From [Flexibacter] sp. ATCC 35208 (lineage in GTDB: Bacteria > Bacteroidota > Bacteroidia > Chitinophagales > Chitinophagaceae), in the NCBI RefSeq assembly GCF_001975825.1, contig NZ_MTKN01000030.1, forward strand, positions 31,032 to 95,031: DNA of 64,000 nt, read 5' to 3'. The notes under the pieces are model-generated. The model ran no database searches, was not told the origin of the DNA, and saw only the letters and a list, made by a program, of their open reading frames with translations. The translations under genes and the position numbers were made by a program. How positions within the stretch are numbered: position 1 is the first letter of the stretch; the number at the start of each line of letters is the position of its first letter. Shown piece after piece: positions 55,894-64,000 of this stretch.

Positions 55894-57201
55894 ATGAAAC
55901 ACAACATAATAGCCTTCTGTCTGCTAATATTGCTGAATGCCTGTCAGAAGGGAGAAATAAACAGTCTGAATACGCCGGTGGTGGGTGGTGTAACAGGCAA
56001 TCCAACCCGAAGTGACTTATTTAATCTCGCTACCGGTGCTGAATCGGGTATGCGTACCAGTATCAATTTTTACCTGGATGCAGAAGGGATTATTGGTCGT
56101 GAAGTCTATCGCTTTTCCAGTTCAGAACCCCGTTATACAACAGATATGTTGGGTGGTGGTACGAAGGTGCTGGACAATAATACTTTTTACCTGACCAATC
56201 CCTGGGCATCCCGTTATCAGGTGATGCGGCAGTGTTTTATTCTTTTGGAGGCCATTAGTCATACAAGCGGATCTGTAGCGAGTGATGCGCAGAAGAAAGG
56301 ATTTTCCGGATATGCAAAGACTTTGATAGGTTACCAGTTATTACTCAATATCAATATGACGGATTCCAGTGGGGCCCGCATTCCGGTGGCCAATGGCGCA
56401 GCACAGGGACCGGTGATCACTGATCCGGGTATTGTATTGGATTCAGTATTAAAATTCCTGGATGATGGAAAGGCGGACCTTACAGGTGCAGATATTATCT
56501 TCCCTTTGTCAGGTGGTTTTGCAGGATTTTCGGATGCTGCGGGCTTGTTGAAATTCAACAGGGCACTGGCTGCAAGGGTGCATTTATATCGTAAGCAATG
56601 GGCGGAAGCGCTGACTGCTTTGAATGAATCTTTCTTTGACCTGAATGGGGATCTTACGACAGGTGTATGGCATTTTTTCTCTACCAATGGGGGAGATGTT
56701 TCCAACACATTGTATATCGCACCAAATAGTAATGGGGAAGTGCGGATAGCGCATCCTTCTTATGCTAATGACATTGTGCCGGGTGATGATCGGATCAATA
56801 AAACACAGGTACGTAATTCGTCTGCCAGTCAGAATGGATTGACCGGCAACAGAGATGTGATTGTCTGGAATTCACTGAATGCGCCTGTGAGCATTATTCG
56901 CAATGAAGAACTCATTTTGATCTATGCAGAAGCTAATATTCAAACAAATAACTTTCCGGATGCGATAGTGGCCCTGAACCGTATACGTACTGCCCACAAT
57001 CTGACAGCATATGCAGGCGCTTTGACGAGTGCCGCATTGACGACGGAATTATTGTACAACAGGCGGTATTCCCTGTTCATGGAAGGACATAGATGGATTG
57101 ATATGAGAAGATATGGATTGTTGCATACACTTCCTGTAGACAGAGCAGATGATGATGTGTGGAGTCATTTCCCATTACCTCAAAGCGAAAGCAATCAATA
57201 A
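55894..57201 (+). CDS. SusD/RagB-family surface substrate-binding lipoprotein
   Basis: This 435-residue protein has a lipobox (CLLILLNAC). The SusD helical fold includes TPR-like helices (FNRALAARVHLYRKQWAEAL) and the C-terminal family motifs NEELILIYAEANIQTN, ALNRIRTAHNL and RRYSLFMEGHRWIDMRR. It caps the SusC barrel and binds substrate outside the cell. At 435 residues it is on the short side for the family but complete. A hairpin after the gene is shared with the converging ABC operon. Confidence 0.94.
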   Translation: MKHNIIAFCLLILLNACQKGEINSLNTPVVGGVTGNPTRSDLFNLATGAESGMRTSINFYLDAEGIIGREVYRFSSSEPRYTTDMLGGGTKVLDNNTFYLTNPWASRYQVMRQCFILLEAISHTSGSVASDAQKKGFSGYAKTLIGYQLLLNINMTDSSGARIPVANGAAQGPVITDPGIVLDSVLKFLDDGKADLTGADIIFPLSGGFAGFSDAAGLLKFNRALAARVHLYRKQWAEALTALNESFFDLNGDLTTGVWHFFSTNGGDVSNTLYIAPNSNGEVRIAHPSYANDIVPGDDRINKTQVRNSSASQNGLTGNRDVIVWNSLNAPVSIIRNEELILIYAEANIQTNNFPDAIVALNRIRTAHNLTAYAGALTSAALTTELLYNRRYSLFMEGHRWIDMRRYGLLHTLPVDRADDDVWSHFPLPQSESNQ

Positions 57202-57206
57202 AAATA

Positions 57207-57240
57207 GAAACGCTTCTGTTTTTTAAGGCAGAAGCGTTTC
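57207..57240. terminator. Terminator shared by SusD and ABC permease genes
   Basis: GAAACGCTTCTG (57207-57218) pairs with CAGAAGCGTTTC (57229-57240). The right arm overlaps the last codons of the minus-strand permease. Confidence 0.8.
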
Positions 57241-58320
57241 ATATTTATAATATCTCCACCTGAACAGCGCGATGGCGATCATTGTAAGTGAAATATAAAG
57301 GGCCGGTAAGCCTACTGTCAATAAAAAAATATACTGTACACAAAGTACGACTGATAAGATCTTATAGAACTGTGATTTTGTAAAATGCCTGTAGAAGGTA
57401 AGACTCGTCATCAGCAACATACTGCTATACCCACATAAAAAAAAGATAGCAGCATCGGTCAGCGGCATGTGTTTGGGTACTAACAGTACTAACAACAATA
57501 CCTCGGGGATGATCAATATAAAATCCAGTAATGCATATTCAAGGAATCGCATACTTAGTGATACCGGCATTGTTCTATAAAAATTCAAATACACATCTTC
57601 AAATTCCCTGCATCTGTATACCAATATGCCATTGCCTAAAATACCTAAGCTTATTACAATAAAGATGGTTTGTCCATCATAATATTTCATTGAATTATTG
57701 ACAGCAATGAGGTATAGCAGGCCACATGTGAAGATCTTTAATCCTGTCCATGTAACAAGTTGTTTCGTGGCTATGTATCGCAAAAGCATCCCTGTCATAG
57801 AAGTGAATTTAAAAGATTTCAGCACCGGTGCATTTCCTTCCGCAATGTGTCTTAGCCTTTTTCCCAACCAGAGCGCGGAGAGTAAGCACAGCAATAATAA
57901 ATAACCGATCACAAGGCATACACCTCCGATATAGCCATATTGAATACCTGTTCTTACTATAAAGATCACATACGCCCACACGGGTATCATCAATAAAAAT
58001 GTGGCAATGAATAGTAATCCTGTCTGCTTTTTTTTACTGAGATAATTGAATACATGCAGGAACATATTTTCAGGTTTATATATTTCCGTGACCACAAAGG
58101 CGGTAAACTTTCTCGTATACAGGAACCAAAGTAAAAACACCATGCTCATCATACCCGCATGTCTGAAAGTACCCAGTACCAGGAATAAATGATATTCATA
58201 TACGCCTGCGCCAGATTGGGAATTGACAATAAACACCGTCATGGTGTAAATGAAAATGATCAACCCGCTATTCTCTCTGAAGAAGGGTGAAACCAATGAA
58301 CGGAGTAGATATCTTGTCAT
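57223..58320 (-). CDS. ABC transporter membrane component
   Basis: This 365-residue protein has about nine or ten hydrophobic helices (for example GLLFIATFLLMIPVWAYVIF and VCLVIGYLLLLCLLSALWL). Its ATG follows the stop codon of the ATP-binding gene directly (TAAATG), so the two must be translationally coupled. I do not recognise a specific permease family; it resembles the variable permeases encoded with Bacteroidota ABC-2-type ATPases. Cargo unknown. Confidence 0.78.
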   Translation of the reverse strand: MTRYLLRSLVSPFFRENSGLIIFIYTMTVFIVNSQSGAGVYEYHLFLVLGTFRHAGMMSMVFLLWFLYTRKFTAFVVTEIYKPENMFLHVFNYLSKKKQTGLLFIATFLLMIPVWAYVIFIVRTGIQYGYIGGVCLVIGYLLLLCLLSALWLGKRLRHIAEGNAPVLKSFKFTSMTGMLLRYIATKQLVTWTGLKIFTCGLLYLIAVNNSMKYYDGQTIFIVISLGILGNGILVYRCREFEDVYLNFYRTMPVSLSMRFLEYALLDFILIIPEVLLLVLLVPKHMPLTDAAIFFLCGYSSMLLMTSLTFYRHFTKSQFYKILSVVLCVQYIFLLTVGLPALYISLTMIAIALFRWRYYKYETLLP

Positions 58321-58956
58321 TTATTGTATGATGCTTTGGTTAATAACTGTGAGTGCCCGCTGTGCATTTAATAAACTGGTATCCAGGTCCTGGTGTGAGC
58401 TCATTAAAAATGAAGTGCCGGCTTTCTGGTTGAATTCCAGTATCAGATCAGAGATGAGTGTAAATGAATTCGTATCCAGTGTCGTCAATGGTTCATCCAG
58501 TATAATAAGAGCAGGATTTCCGATGAAGGCCAGTAACAGCGACAATCGTTTGGTCATCCCTGCGGAATATGCGGAAGCTTGTCCCTGTATGAAGTTACCG
58601 ACATTAAACCGTTCTATGAGCCGATCGATTTCGGGTTGTGGCACTTTCCTGATCCGCTGGTACAGGATCACGAGATCCATGCCTGTCATAAAAGGAGGGA
58701 AGAGCGGTTCTGCTGCAGCCCAACCTATATGTTGCCTGTAAATGAGGGGTGAATGCCTGAGACTGTTGTCTTTGAGGGTGATCTCTCCTTCAAAAGGCAC
58801 CATGCCGGCGATGATTTTCAGTAACGTGGATTTGCCTGACCCATTGGCGCCCTGTATCCAGTAGATGCCGGGATCCAGCAGGAGGGAAGGTATATTGAGG
58901 ATTACTTTTCCCTGATAGGCTTTGCGAACATTTGTGAGTTGAAGCATAGCTATCAA
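58321..58956 (-). CDS. ABC transporter ATP-binding protein
   Basis: This 211-residue ATPase has Walker A GANGSGKST near 37-45, a Q-loop region near GWAAAEPLFPPF, a signature of YSAGMTKRLSLLLAF (SAGMT where most have SGGQ), Walker B ALIILDEPLTTLD and a switch histidine in MSSHQDLDTS. The changed signature is a variant seen in some exporters. It could start three codons later (58947, MLQLTN). It energises the permease encoded immediately downstream. Confidence 0.9.
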   Translation of the reverse strand: MIAMLQLTNVRKAYQGKVILNIPSLLLDPGIYWIQGANGSGKSTLLKIIAGMVPFEGEITLKDNSLRHSPLIYRQHIGWAAAEPLFPPFMTGMDLVILYQRIRKVPQPEIDRLIERFNVGNFIQGQASAYSAGMTKRLSLLLAFIGNPALIILDEPLTTLDTNSFTLISDLILEFNQKAGTSFLMSSHQDLDTSLLNAQRALTVINQSIIQ

Positions 58957-59101
58957 TATATAAAAATTATTGATGGGTGATGAGACCGCTGCTGTTTTTT
59001 AACAATATTTTTTGGAGAAAATTAGTTGGCCGCAGGCAGGGTGCATCTATTCGTAATTAATATTTTTTCGTATATTCACCTTGATTTTTTAACCCTTAAC
59101 C

Positions 59102-62100
59102 ATGTCTTTACATACCCAAACTTCATTCTCCATTGATGGGAACCTGTTTTCCTCATTTCATTCACTCAATCTGTACCAGCAAATCAGAGGACATCATTCA
59201 TTTGAAATTCTCATTAGCTACGATTGGTTGAATAAGTTAGGAAAAGGTCTGTTCAACGCCAGTAAGAACTTTCTTGGCAAAGAAATCAAAATCACCATCA
59301 AACCCGCGGATCCATTGAGCACTGCTCAACCATTGATTTTTGATGGCATTGTTACCGGTATCAATGCCGGCAAAGAAAACGATGGTACCAACGGTTTCTG
59401 TGTGATCAGAGGTTTCAGCCCCGATATTTTGCTGGAAAACGATCCCCACATCGCTACATTTGAGCGCCGTCCGCTCAGCGACATCATTGATACTGTGCTT
59501 AAATCAGGGGGCCCACTCATGCCGCCGTTATCGGTCAAACCCAATAACACAGCGTCGCTCAAGTACATTGTTCAATACAAGGAAACCGCTTACACCTTTG
59601 TGTCCCGCCTCGCGGCACGCTATGGTGAATGGTTCTTTTACGACGGGCAACAACTCATTTTCGGGCAGTACAAAAACCGGCAAACTGAATTAATCCACCA
59701 GGTGAATTTACTGGATTTTGACCTGGCACTGGATGTAAAGCCAAACAACTTAAAACTGAATGGCTATGACTACCGCCAGGAATCTGTGGTGAACAATGAC
59801 ACGCAATCACAGGCTGGCAGTGGTACGAATCAATACAGCACCCATGTGCAGGAGGTGAGCAAACAGCTCTATAGCAAACCCTCGCTGTACAAAATGAACT
59901 ATGGCTTTAGCAGTAGTGCCCAGTCGCAGGTAGACGATCTGACTACCTTGCAGTATAAAGGCAAAGCCGCCAGCATGGTGGTGATGAAAGGCCGCTCCAA
60001 TGAAACGTCTTTAAGAATTGGGGATTTGATTACGGTGAGAGAAAACTTTCTATCTACCGAAGATCATGGACAATTCCTTATTACTTCATTGCAACATTCC
60101 TGTACGGATAATGGTCTTTATGTAAATACATTCGAAGCCATTCCTGCGGATACGGCTGTACCGTACATAGACCTGCATGCCATTCCATATTGCGAGCCAC
60201 AAAGCGCCACCGTGATTGAGAACCATGACCCCAAAGGTCTGGGCCGTGTAAAGGTTCGGTTTCGCTGGCAGGAGAGCGGTACAACTCCCTGGATACGTGT
60301 GCTGAATGCACACAGCGGTTCGGACAAAGGTATTTACTTCATGCCTGAAAAAGGGGAGGAGGTATGGGTAGACTTTGAAGGAGGGAATCCCGAAGCACCT
60401 TTTGTAACAGGTACCACGTACAATGGTACGGCAAAGACAGGTTTTGGTGATGCGCAGAATAACCTGAAGGTGATCAAAACCCGCAGTGGCCATGTCATTC
60501 GTCTGGATGATACGGATGGTAGTGAAAGCATTACTATCACTGACAAAAACAGTAATGTCATTTACCTAAATACCAGCACATCCAGCATCGAAATCACTGC
60601 GCCGGAGAACATGACGCTGAATGCCCGCAACATGAACATCAATGTGGGTGAGCAAATGGAGATGAACGTAGGCGGACAGCTGCTCATGAATGTGATGAAA
60701 GCAATGGTCGTGAATACGCCACTCATGACGCAGATGATTGCTGACTTCCTGCACATGCAGGCGGGCAAGGCGCTATTCAATTCAAAAGATGAAATCAAGA
60801 TAGAAGCCCAGCAACTTTATGCCGCAGGCCAGAGCCAGATCATGCTGCACAGCGATGAGAAGATCCTGGCAAATAGTAAAGGTGAGTTGCACATGAAAGG
60901 TGAGCAGGGCAATAAACACTATAATAAAGCAGATACTTACGAAACAGCAAAACCGGAAATTCCGGCTAAAGTGATTGTAAGCTTCCGCCCAAAAAGTGGG
61001 TGGACAGGAGAGTATGGCTTTGACTGGTTGCGTATCAAAGATACCAGCATTGTGGGTGATGTAGAATATAAAAAGATTGTAGGTAGCTATGGCAGTGTCT
61101 ATGCCACCCAGTCTGGCGCTGTGTTTACACAAAGCGATGCTAAATTTAATACACTGAAAACTACCCGTTACAGTCCGGCACTCATTCCATGGAAGAAGGA
61201 AGCGGATGGTAAAACGACGGCGGAATACTACCAGTCATGGTTATGCTTATTCCCCGGTGGTAAGAGTTATAATAATACGAAAGCTACTGTGCAGTTGCTT
61301 GTAGAAGTAGATGAAGAGCCGGAAAAAATAGAGCTGTTATTCAAGGATGAATTTATCAAATGCGATAAAAAGGAGATCACACCAAAGAGTAAGGGTAGTC
61401 ATAAACTGGAACTGACAGTAGAATGTTTGAAAGAATCAGATGCAGATCAGGAAATAAAAGTGATGGCTTATACTAAGAAAGCAGATGGTACTTTGGATAC
61501 GCCTAAGCTGGCCGGAAAATTGATTGTTGTCAAAAACAAAGTACGTTATAAAGCAAATGTGGTTTTTGTGAAAGTGAAGACCAAATTTGGGACAAGTGTA
61601 AATACAGGCAAGACCACCGGAGAAAAGGCTTTTCTGGAAAAATATATGAATCAGGGTTTAATTTTATTGAACCTGGTAGAAGAAGAACTGGATATGACGG
61701 CAGATGCAGCTATCAAAACGAATGCATTGACCACGGCTTCCGGTTCCACTGCTGTGAATGCTTATCCGGGAGGTAAGCAGATCCACGATTCACTGGAAAC
61801 GGCCTTCAATGCAAAGCATGCTACTTACAAAGACTATTACAAAGTATTCTTCTTTGATGAAGAAGGCGGGTATATGGCCGGAAGCAATTACCAGGGCCTG
61901 AATGGTGGCGCCAAAGATATAGTGGCGAAGAGTGTAGTGCTCTTCAATACCCATAATACTGCTACGACCACCCACGAATTGCTGCATGCAATGGGACTGT
62001 ATCACACGTTTGACAATAGTGGCAGTCATGTGTTTAAGATTGGTGAAACTGAGAATATCATGGACTATTCGCACCAATATGGCAAGACGCGTATCAGTAC

Positions 62101-62149
62101 CTGGAAGTGGCAGTGGGAGAAGGTGAGAGCGAATGTAGGAAAAGAATAA
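59102..62149 (+). CDS. VgrG-type spike protein with C-terminal metzincin-like domain
   Basis: This 1015-residue protein has several parts. Residues 1-370 are the gp27-like base of VgrG (FSIDGNLFSSFHSLNLYQQI). About 375-450 is the gp5 OB-fold (DPKGLGRVKVRFRWQESGTT). About 470-620 is the beta-helical needle with repeated MNVGGQ/MNV-type strands (NMNINVGEQMEMNVGG). About 625-850 is a linker of Ig-like or adaptor domains. The final part is a zinc-peptidase-like domain with HELLHAMGLYH (His958, Glu959, His962, His968; HExxHxxGxxH) and a Met-turn NIMDY near Met987. This arrangement fits an effector-bearing spike of a type VI or related injection system. Confidence 0.9.
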   Translation: MSLHTQTSFSIDGNLFSSFHSLNLYQQIRGHHSFEILISYDWLNKLGKGLFNASKNFLGKEIKITIKPADPLSTAQPLIFDGIVTGINAGKENDGTNGFCVIRGFSPDILLENDPHIATFERRPLSDIIDTVLKSGGPLMPPLSVKPNNTASLKYIVQYKETAYTFVSRLAARYGEWFFYDGQQLIFGQYKNRQTELIHQVNLLDFDLALDVKPNNLKLNGYDYRQESVVNNDTQSQAGSGTNQYSTHVQEVSKQLYSKPSLYKMNYGFSSSAQSQVDDLTTLQYKGKAASMVVMKGRSNETSLRIGDLITVRENFLSTEDHGQFLITSLQHSCTDNGLYVNTFEAIPADTAVPYIDLHAIPYCEPQSATVIENHDPKGLGRVKVRFRWQESGTTPWIRVLNAHSGSDKGIYFMPEKGEEVWVDFEGGNPEAPFVTGTTYNGTAKTGFGDAQNNLKVIKTRSGHVIRLDDTDGSESITITDKNSNVIYLNTSTSSIEITAPENMTLNARNMNINVGEQMEMNVGGQLLMNVMKAMVVNTPLMTQMIADFLHMQAGKALFNSKDEIKIEAQQLYAAGQSQIMLHSDEKILANSKGELHMKGEQGNKHYNKADTYETAKPEIPAKVIVSFRPKSGWTGEYGFDWLRIKDTSIVGDVEYKKIVGSYGSVYATQSGAVFTQSDAKFNTLKTTRYSPALIPWKKEADGKTTAEYYQSWLCLFPGGKSYNNTKATVQLLVEVDEEPEKIELLFKDEFIKCDKKEITPKSKGSHKLELTVECLKESDADQEIKVMAYTKKADGTLDTPKLAGKLIVVKNKVRYKANVVFVKVKTKFGTSVNTGKTTGEKAFLEKYMNQGLILLNLVEEELDMTADAAIKTNALTTASGSTAVNAYPGGKQIHDSLETAFNAKHATYKDYYKVFFFDEEGGYMAGSNYQGLNGGAKDIVAKSVVLFNTHNTATTTHELLHAMGLYHTFDNSGSHVFKIGETENIMDYSHQYGKTRISTWKWQWEKVRANVGKE

Positions 62150-62159
62150 ATCAATCAAT

Positions 62160-62753
62160 ATGTATAAAAAGTTCTGGCTGGCCGTACTGATCATCATCCA
62201 CTCATTTGCGGCCTGTGCACAAACCAAACAAACAAATATGAACAACCGATTCGATATAGAGACCTATAATAAAAACAAACAGGCAGGTGAGTATACCTTT
62301 GAGCACGATGGTGTGAAGGTAAGACAGACCGACTTTGATGGGGGATATGCCGAAACGACCAGTAAACCCGATACGTATATTGATCACTATCGTGAATATT
62401 ATAAAAATGGTACACTCAAGGAGGAAGGTGACTTGTTCAATAAAAGTGTGTTCCGCCTGGGTACGTGGCGTTTCTTCAATGAGCAGGGAGTTGAACAAAA
62501 ATCTGTGAACTACGATGCGCCATATACTTTTACGCTCGATAAGGTGATGGAATTCCTGAAACGCAATAATCTGTCACTGGCAGATCGCTGGACGAGCATC
62601 AATAGAAAGTCAGATACTATTGGCGATCGCTGGATAGTGACGCATGAAGACGGGCATATAGGTGGGGCGGATATTCAGCTGAAGCATGTGAATCTGGATG
62701 CGGTGACTGGCAAGGTGATTACAATTAAAACATCTACTCATCACGATAACTGA
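62160..62753 (+). CDS. Exported protein, candidate immunity protein for the VgrG metzincin
   Basis: This 197-residue protein has a signal peptide or lipobox-like start (LIIIHSFAACAQ). A MORN-like beta region (HYREYYKNGTLKEEGDLFNK, GTWRFFNEQGVEQK) and a C-terminal part with a THEDGHIGG motif follow. It lies between the VgrG-metzincin and PAAR-like genes with gaps of 10 and 1 bases, the usual place for an immunity gene. Export to the periplasm would fit neutralising a peptidase delivered there. Position and export suggest this role; no homology supports it. Confidence 0.65.
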   Translation: MYKKFWLAVLIIIHSFAACAQTKQTNMNNRFDIETYNKNKQAGEYTFEHDGVKVRQTDFDGGYAETTSKPDTYIDHYREYYKNGTLKEEGDLFNKSVFRLGTWRFFNEQGVEQKSVNYDAPYTFTLDKVMEFLKRNNLSLADRWTSINRKSDTIGDRWIVTHEDGHIGGADIQLKHVNLDAVTGKVITIKTSTHHDN

Positions 62754-62754
62754 T

Positions 62755-63096
62755 ATGCTTACAATTATTACAGATACCGCCCGGATGAAGTGTGATAAGG
62801 GTGCGGCACCAGCTGTGCTAAAGGTCACCAGTCAGTCGTATGTGTATATAGAAGATAAGCTGGTGGCGACGGAGAAGGATAAAGGAGCGAATACGAATAT
62901 ACCGCCGTTTGGGGTGTGTAGTGTAACGCAGAAGCCTTGTATGCCGAAGCCTACGGCGTGGATGGATACGACGGTATTGGATGTGATTGGATCAGATAAG
63001 GAATTGACAGATAAATCGTATTGTATGTGCGGGTTGGGTGGAAAGATTTCTTTTGCATCGACAGGGCAAAATGGTTTCGCTGCTACTGAAGAATAA
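62755..63096 (+). CDS. DUF4280 PAAR-like tip protein
   Basis: This 113-residue protein is cysteine-rich: MKCDKGAA, NIPPFGVCSVTQKPCMPKP and SYCMCGLGGKISFASTGQ, the DUF4280 pattern. DUF4280 proteins are PAAR-like caps that sit on the VgrG needle in contractile injection systems of Bacteroidota and link or sharpen effectors. It starts one base after the preceding stop codon, so the three genes form one operon. No tube, sheath or membrane-complex gene is in the window. Confidence 0.85.
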   Translation: MLTIITDTARMKCDKGAAPAVLKVTSQSYVYIEDKLVATEKDKGANTNIPPFGVCSVTQKPCMPKPTAWMDTTVLDVIGSDKELTDKSYCMCGLGGKISFASTGQNGFAATEE

Positions 63097-63147
63097 AAGG
63101 ACCGCCAAACGCGCTAGCGAAGCAGGGATTGCCGAAATACAGCATTT

Positions 63148-63188
63148 AAAAATTGAGGGAGATTGCGAAGCAATCTCCCTCAATTTTT
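63148..63188. terminator. Bidirectional terminator
   Basis: A perfect 19-bp stem (63148-63166 with 63170-63188, core GAGGGAGATTGC / GCAATCTCCCTC) has a GAA loop and A/T tails, between convergent genes. Confidence 0.92.
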
Positions 63189-63933
63189 ACTGTTTATTTT
63201 TGGGAAAATTAGTACTGATATGATACTTATCCTCCATCCCCCACAATTTCGCCCCTCCTTTAATCCCATCTTTATTCGTAAACAATATCACATTCTTATC
63301 CAGTTTAAAACTAATCTTATCCGCATTTCCCCCTCCCAAATACAACCGATCGTAATTAAACACAACTTTCAGCACCTCCATCACCCGTTCCATCCGCTTA
63401 TTCCACTTTTCCAACCCTTCTTTTTCCAACGCCTTATTGCCTATATATTCGTCATAATCATGCTCCTTCGTCAAGGGGTGATGTGCCAGTTCCAGGTGCG
63501 GCAGTAAATACCCATCAATCAAAACCGCTGTTCCAAACCCTGTTCCCAGTGTTACCGCCAGCTCATACCCCTTGCCACTTACAACACCCAGTCCCAGCTG
63601 ATCCGCATCATTTACCAGTCTCACCGGTTTATTCAGCAAATCCGCAATACGCTGTCCCAAATCAATATTCTTCCAGTTCGGATTTCCCAGGTTCGGTGCC
63701 GTATACACGATACCATTCCTTACATACCCTGGAAATCCAACAGAGATCTTATCATATTCCGGCATGCCTTGTACCAAACCCTGTATGGTACTTAACACAT
63801 TCTCGGGGGTGGCTGCCTCCGGCGTTTTTACCCGCTTATACTCCATCTGCCATTCCCCTTTATCATTGAGGATCGTACATTTGATATGCGACCCACCCAC
63901 ATCAATCGCTAAAATATGTCCTGTCTCTGCCAT
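63187..63933 (-). CDS. ROK-family sugar kinase (polyphosphate glucokinase-like)
   Basis: This 248-residue kinase shows the ROK/ASKHA pattern: phosphate-1 loop ILAIDVGGSHIKCTI, SVGFPGYVRNG, the catalytic aspartate in VRLVNDADQLGLG, and phosphate-2 VTLGTGFGTAVL. It lacks the long zinc-cluster of many ROK repressors and the DNA-binding domain. The short length and the PNLGNPNWKNIDL motif resemble strictly polyphosphate/ATP glucokinases (PPGK), but the phosphate donor cannot be read from sequence. The rest of the window to 64000 is upstream sequence. Confidence 0.87.
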   Translation of the reverse strand: MAETGHILAIDVGGSHIKCTILNDKGEWQMEYKRVKTPEAATPENVLSTIQGLVQGMPEYDKISVGFPGYVRNGIVYTAPNLGNPNWKNIDLGQRIADLLNKPVRLVNDADQLGLGVVSGKGYELAVTLGTGFGTAVLIDGYLLPHLELAHHPLTKEHDYDEYIGNKALEKEGLEKWNKRMERVMEVLKVVFNYDRLYLGGGNADKISFKLDKNVILFTNKDGIKGGAKLWGMEDKYHISTNFPKNKQ

Positions 63934-64000
63934 GTTATTAAAAATTTATGCAAATCAATACAAAAGTCACACCGATTTTGTTTATGAAGTTGTTTATACT

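Noticed and set aside
59102..63096. Complete type VI secretion locus
   Set aside because: Only spike, cap and a small exported protein are present; no sheath, tube, ATPase or membrane complex genes are in the window.

Overview
The window reads as chromosome of a Bacteroidota bacterium, most likely a Chitinophaga-type member of Chitinophagaceae. The evidence is a SusC/SusD outer-membrane pair, a chitinase ending in a type IX secretion sorting domain, a giant DUF2723 (GT117-type) membrane glycosyltransferase, and promoters of the Bacteroidota form TTTG-N19/20-TAnnTTTG. I assign the genus by the look of the protein families only; no search was run.

Layout. (1) 0-13.4 kb: housekeeping and degradation genes (DoxX start, class A beta-lactamase-like hydrolase, DUF2461, TPR protein, DUF72, multidomain GH18 chitinase, AraC regulator with a membrane protein, PhnA protein, Ada-like repair regulator, GH28 glycosidase, a small Ca-binding-type protein), mixed with three decayed genes: an ABC-F tail, a frameshifted SUFU-domain gene and a frameshifted tail-fibre-like gene. 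(2) 13.6-16.2 kb: a two-gene family 2A encapsulin operon, shell plus cysteine desulfurase with a long disordered cargo extension. (3) 16.3-26.2 kb: DUF4256, an ArsR/AHSA1 pair with a readable promoter and operator and a duplicated decayed AHSA1 tail, then a minus-strand locus of membrane protein, 7TM histidine kinase, LuxR-type response regulator, beta-barrel-like protein and papain-like lipoprotein peptidase.

(4) 26.3-36.4 kb: an AT-rich island of decayed and foreign DNA ending at a tRNA-Lys gene. It holds truncated genes, remnants of IS256, IS5 and IS3 elements, a broken large serine recombinase whose frame runs into the tRNA, and four intact cargo genes (two outer-membrane proteins and two exported YtcJ-like amidohydrolases). 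(5) 36.6-52.4 kb: core-like genes (SDR, SAM hydroxide adenosyltransferase, DUF2723, DUF5995, amidohydrolase, PhnB/VOC protein, pflB-pflA, DUF2167). Six genes here carry different short repeats that start at or across their own stop codon. (6) 52.9-58.9 kb: a SusC/SusD pair and a small ABC transporter. (7) 59.1-63.1 kb: a VgrG spike with a C-terminal metzincin-like domain, a small exported protein and a DUF4280 PAAR-like protein, which looks like a contractile-injection effector cassette. A ROK-family kinase closes the window.

The best candidates for new biology are the VgrG-metzincin cassette with its likely immunity protein, the stop-codon-seeded repeats, and the two-component/papain-peptidase locus. 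The encapsulin operon is striking but belongs to a described family.
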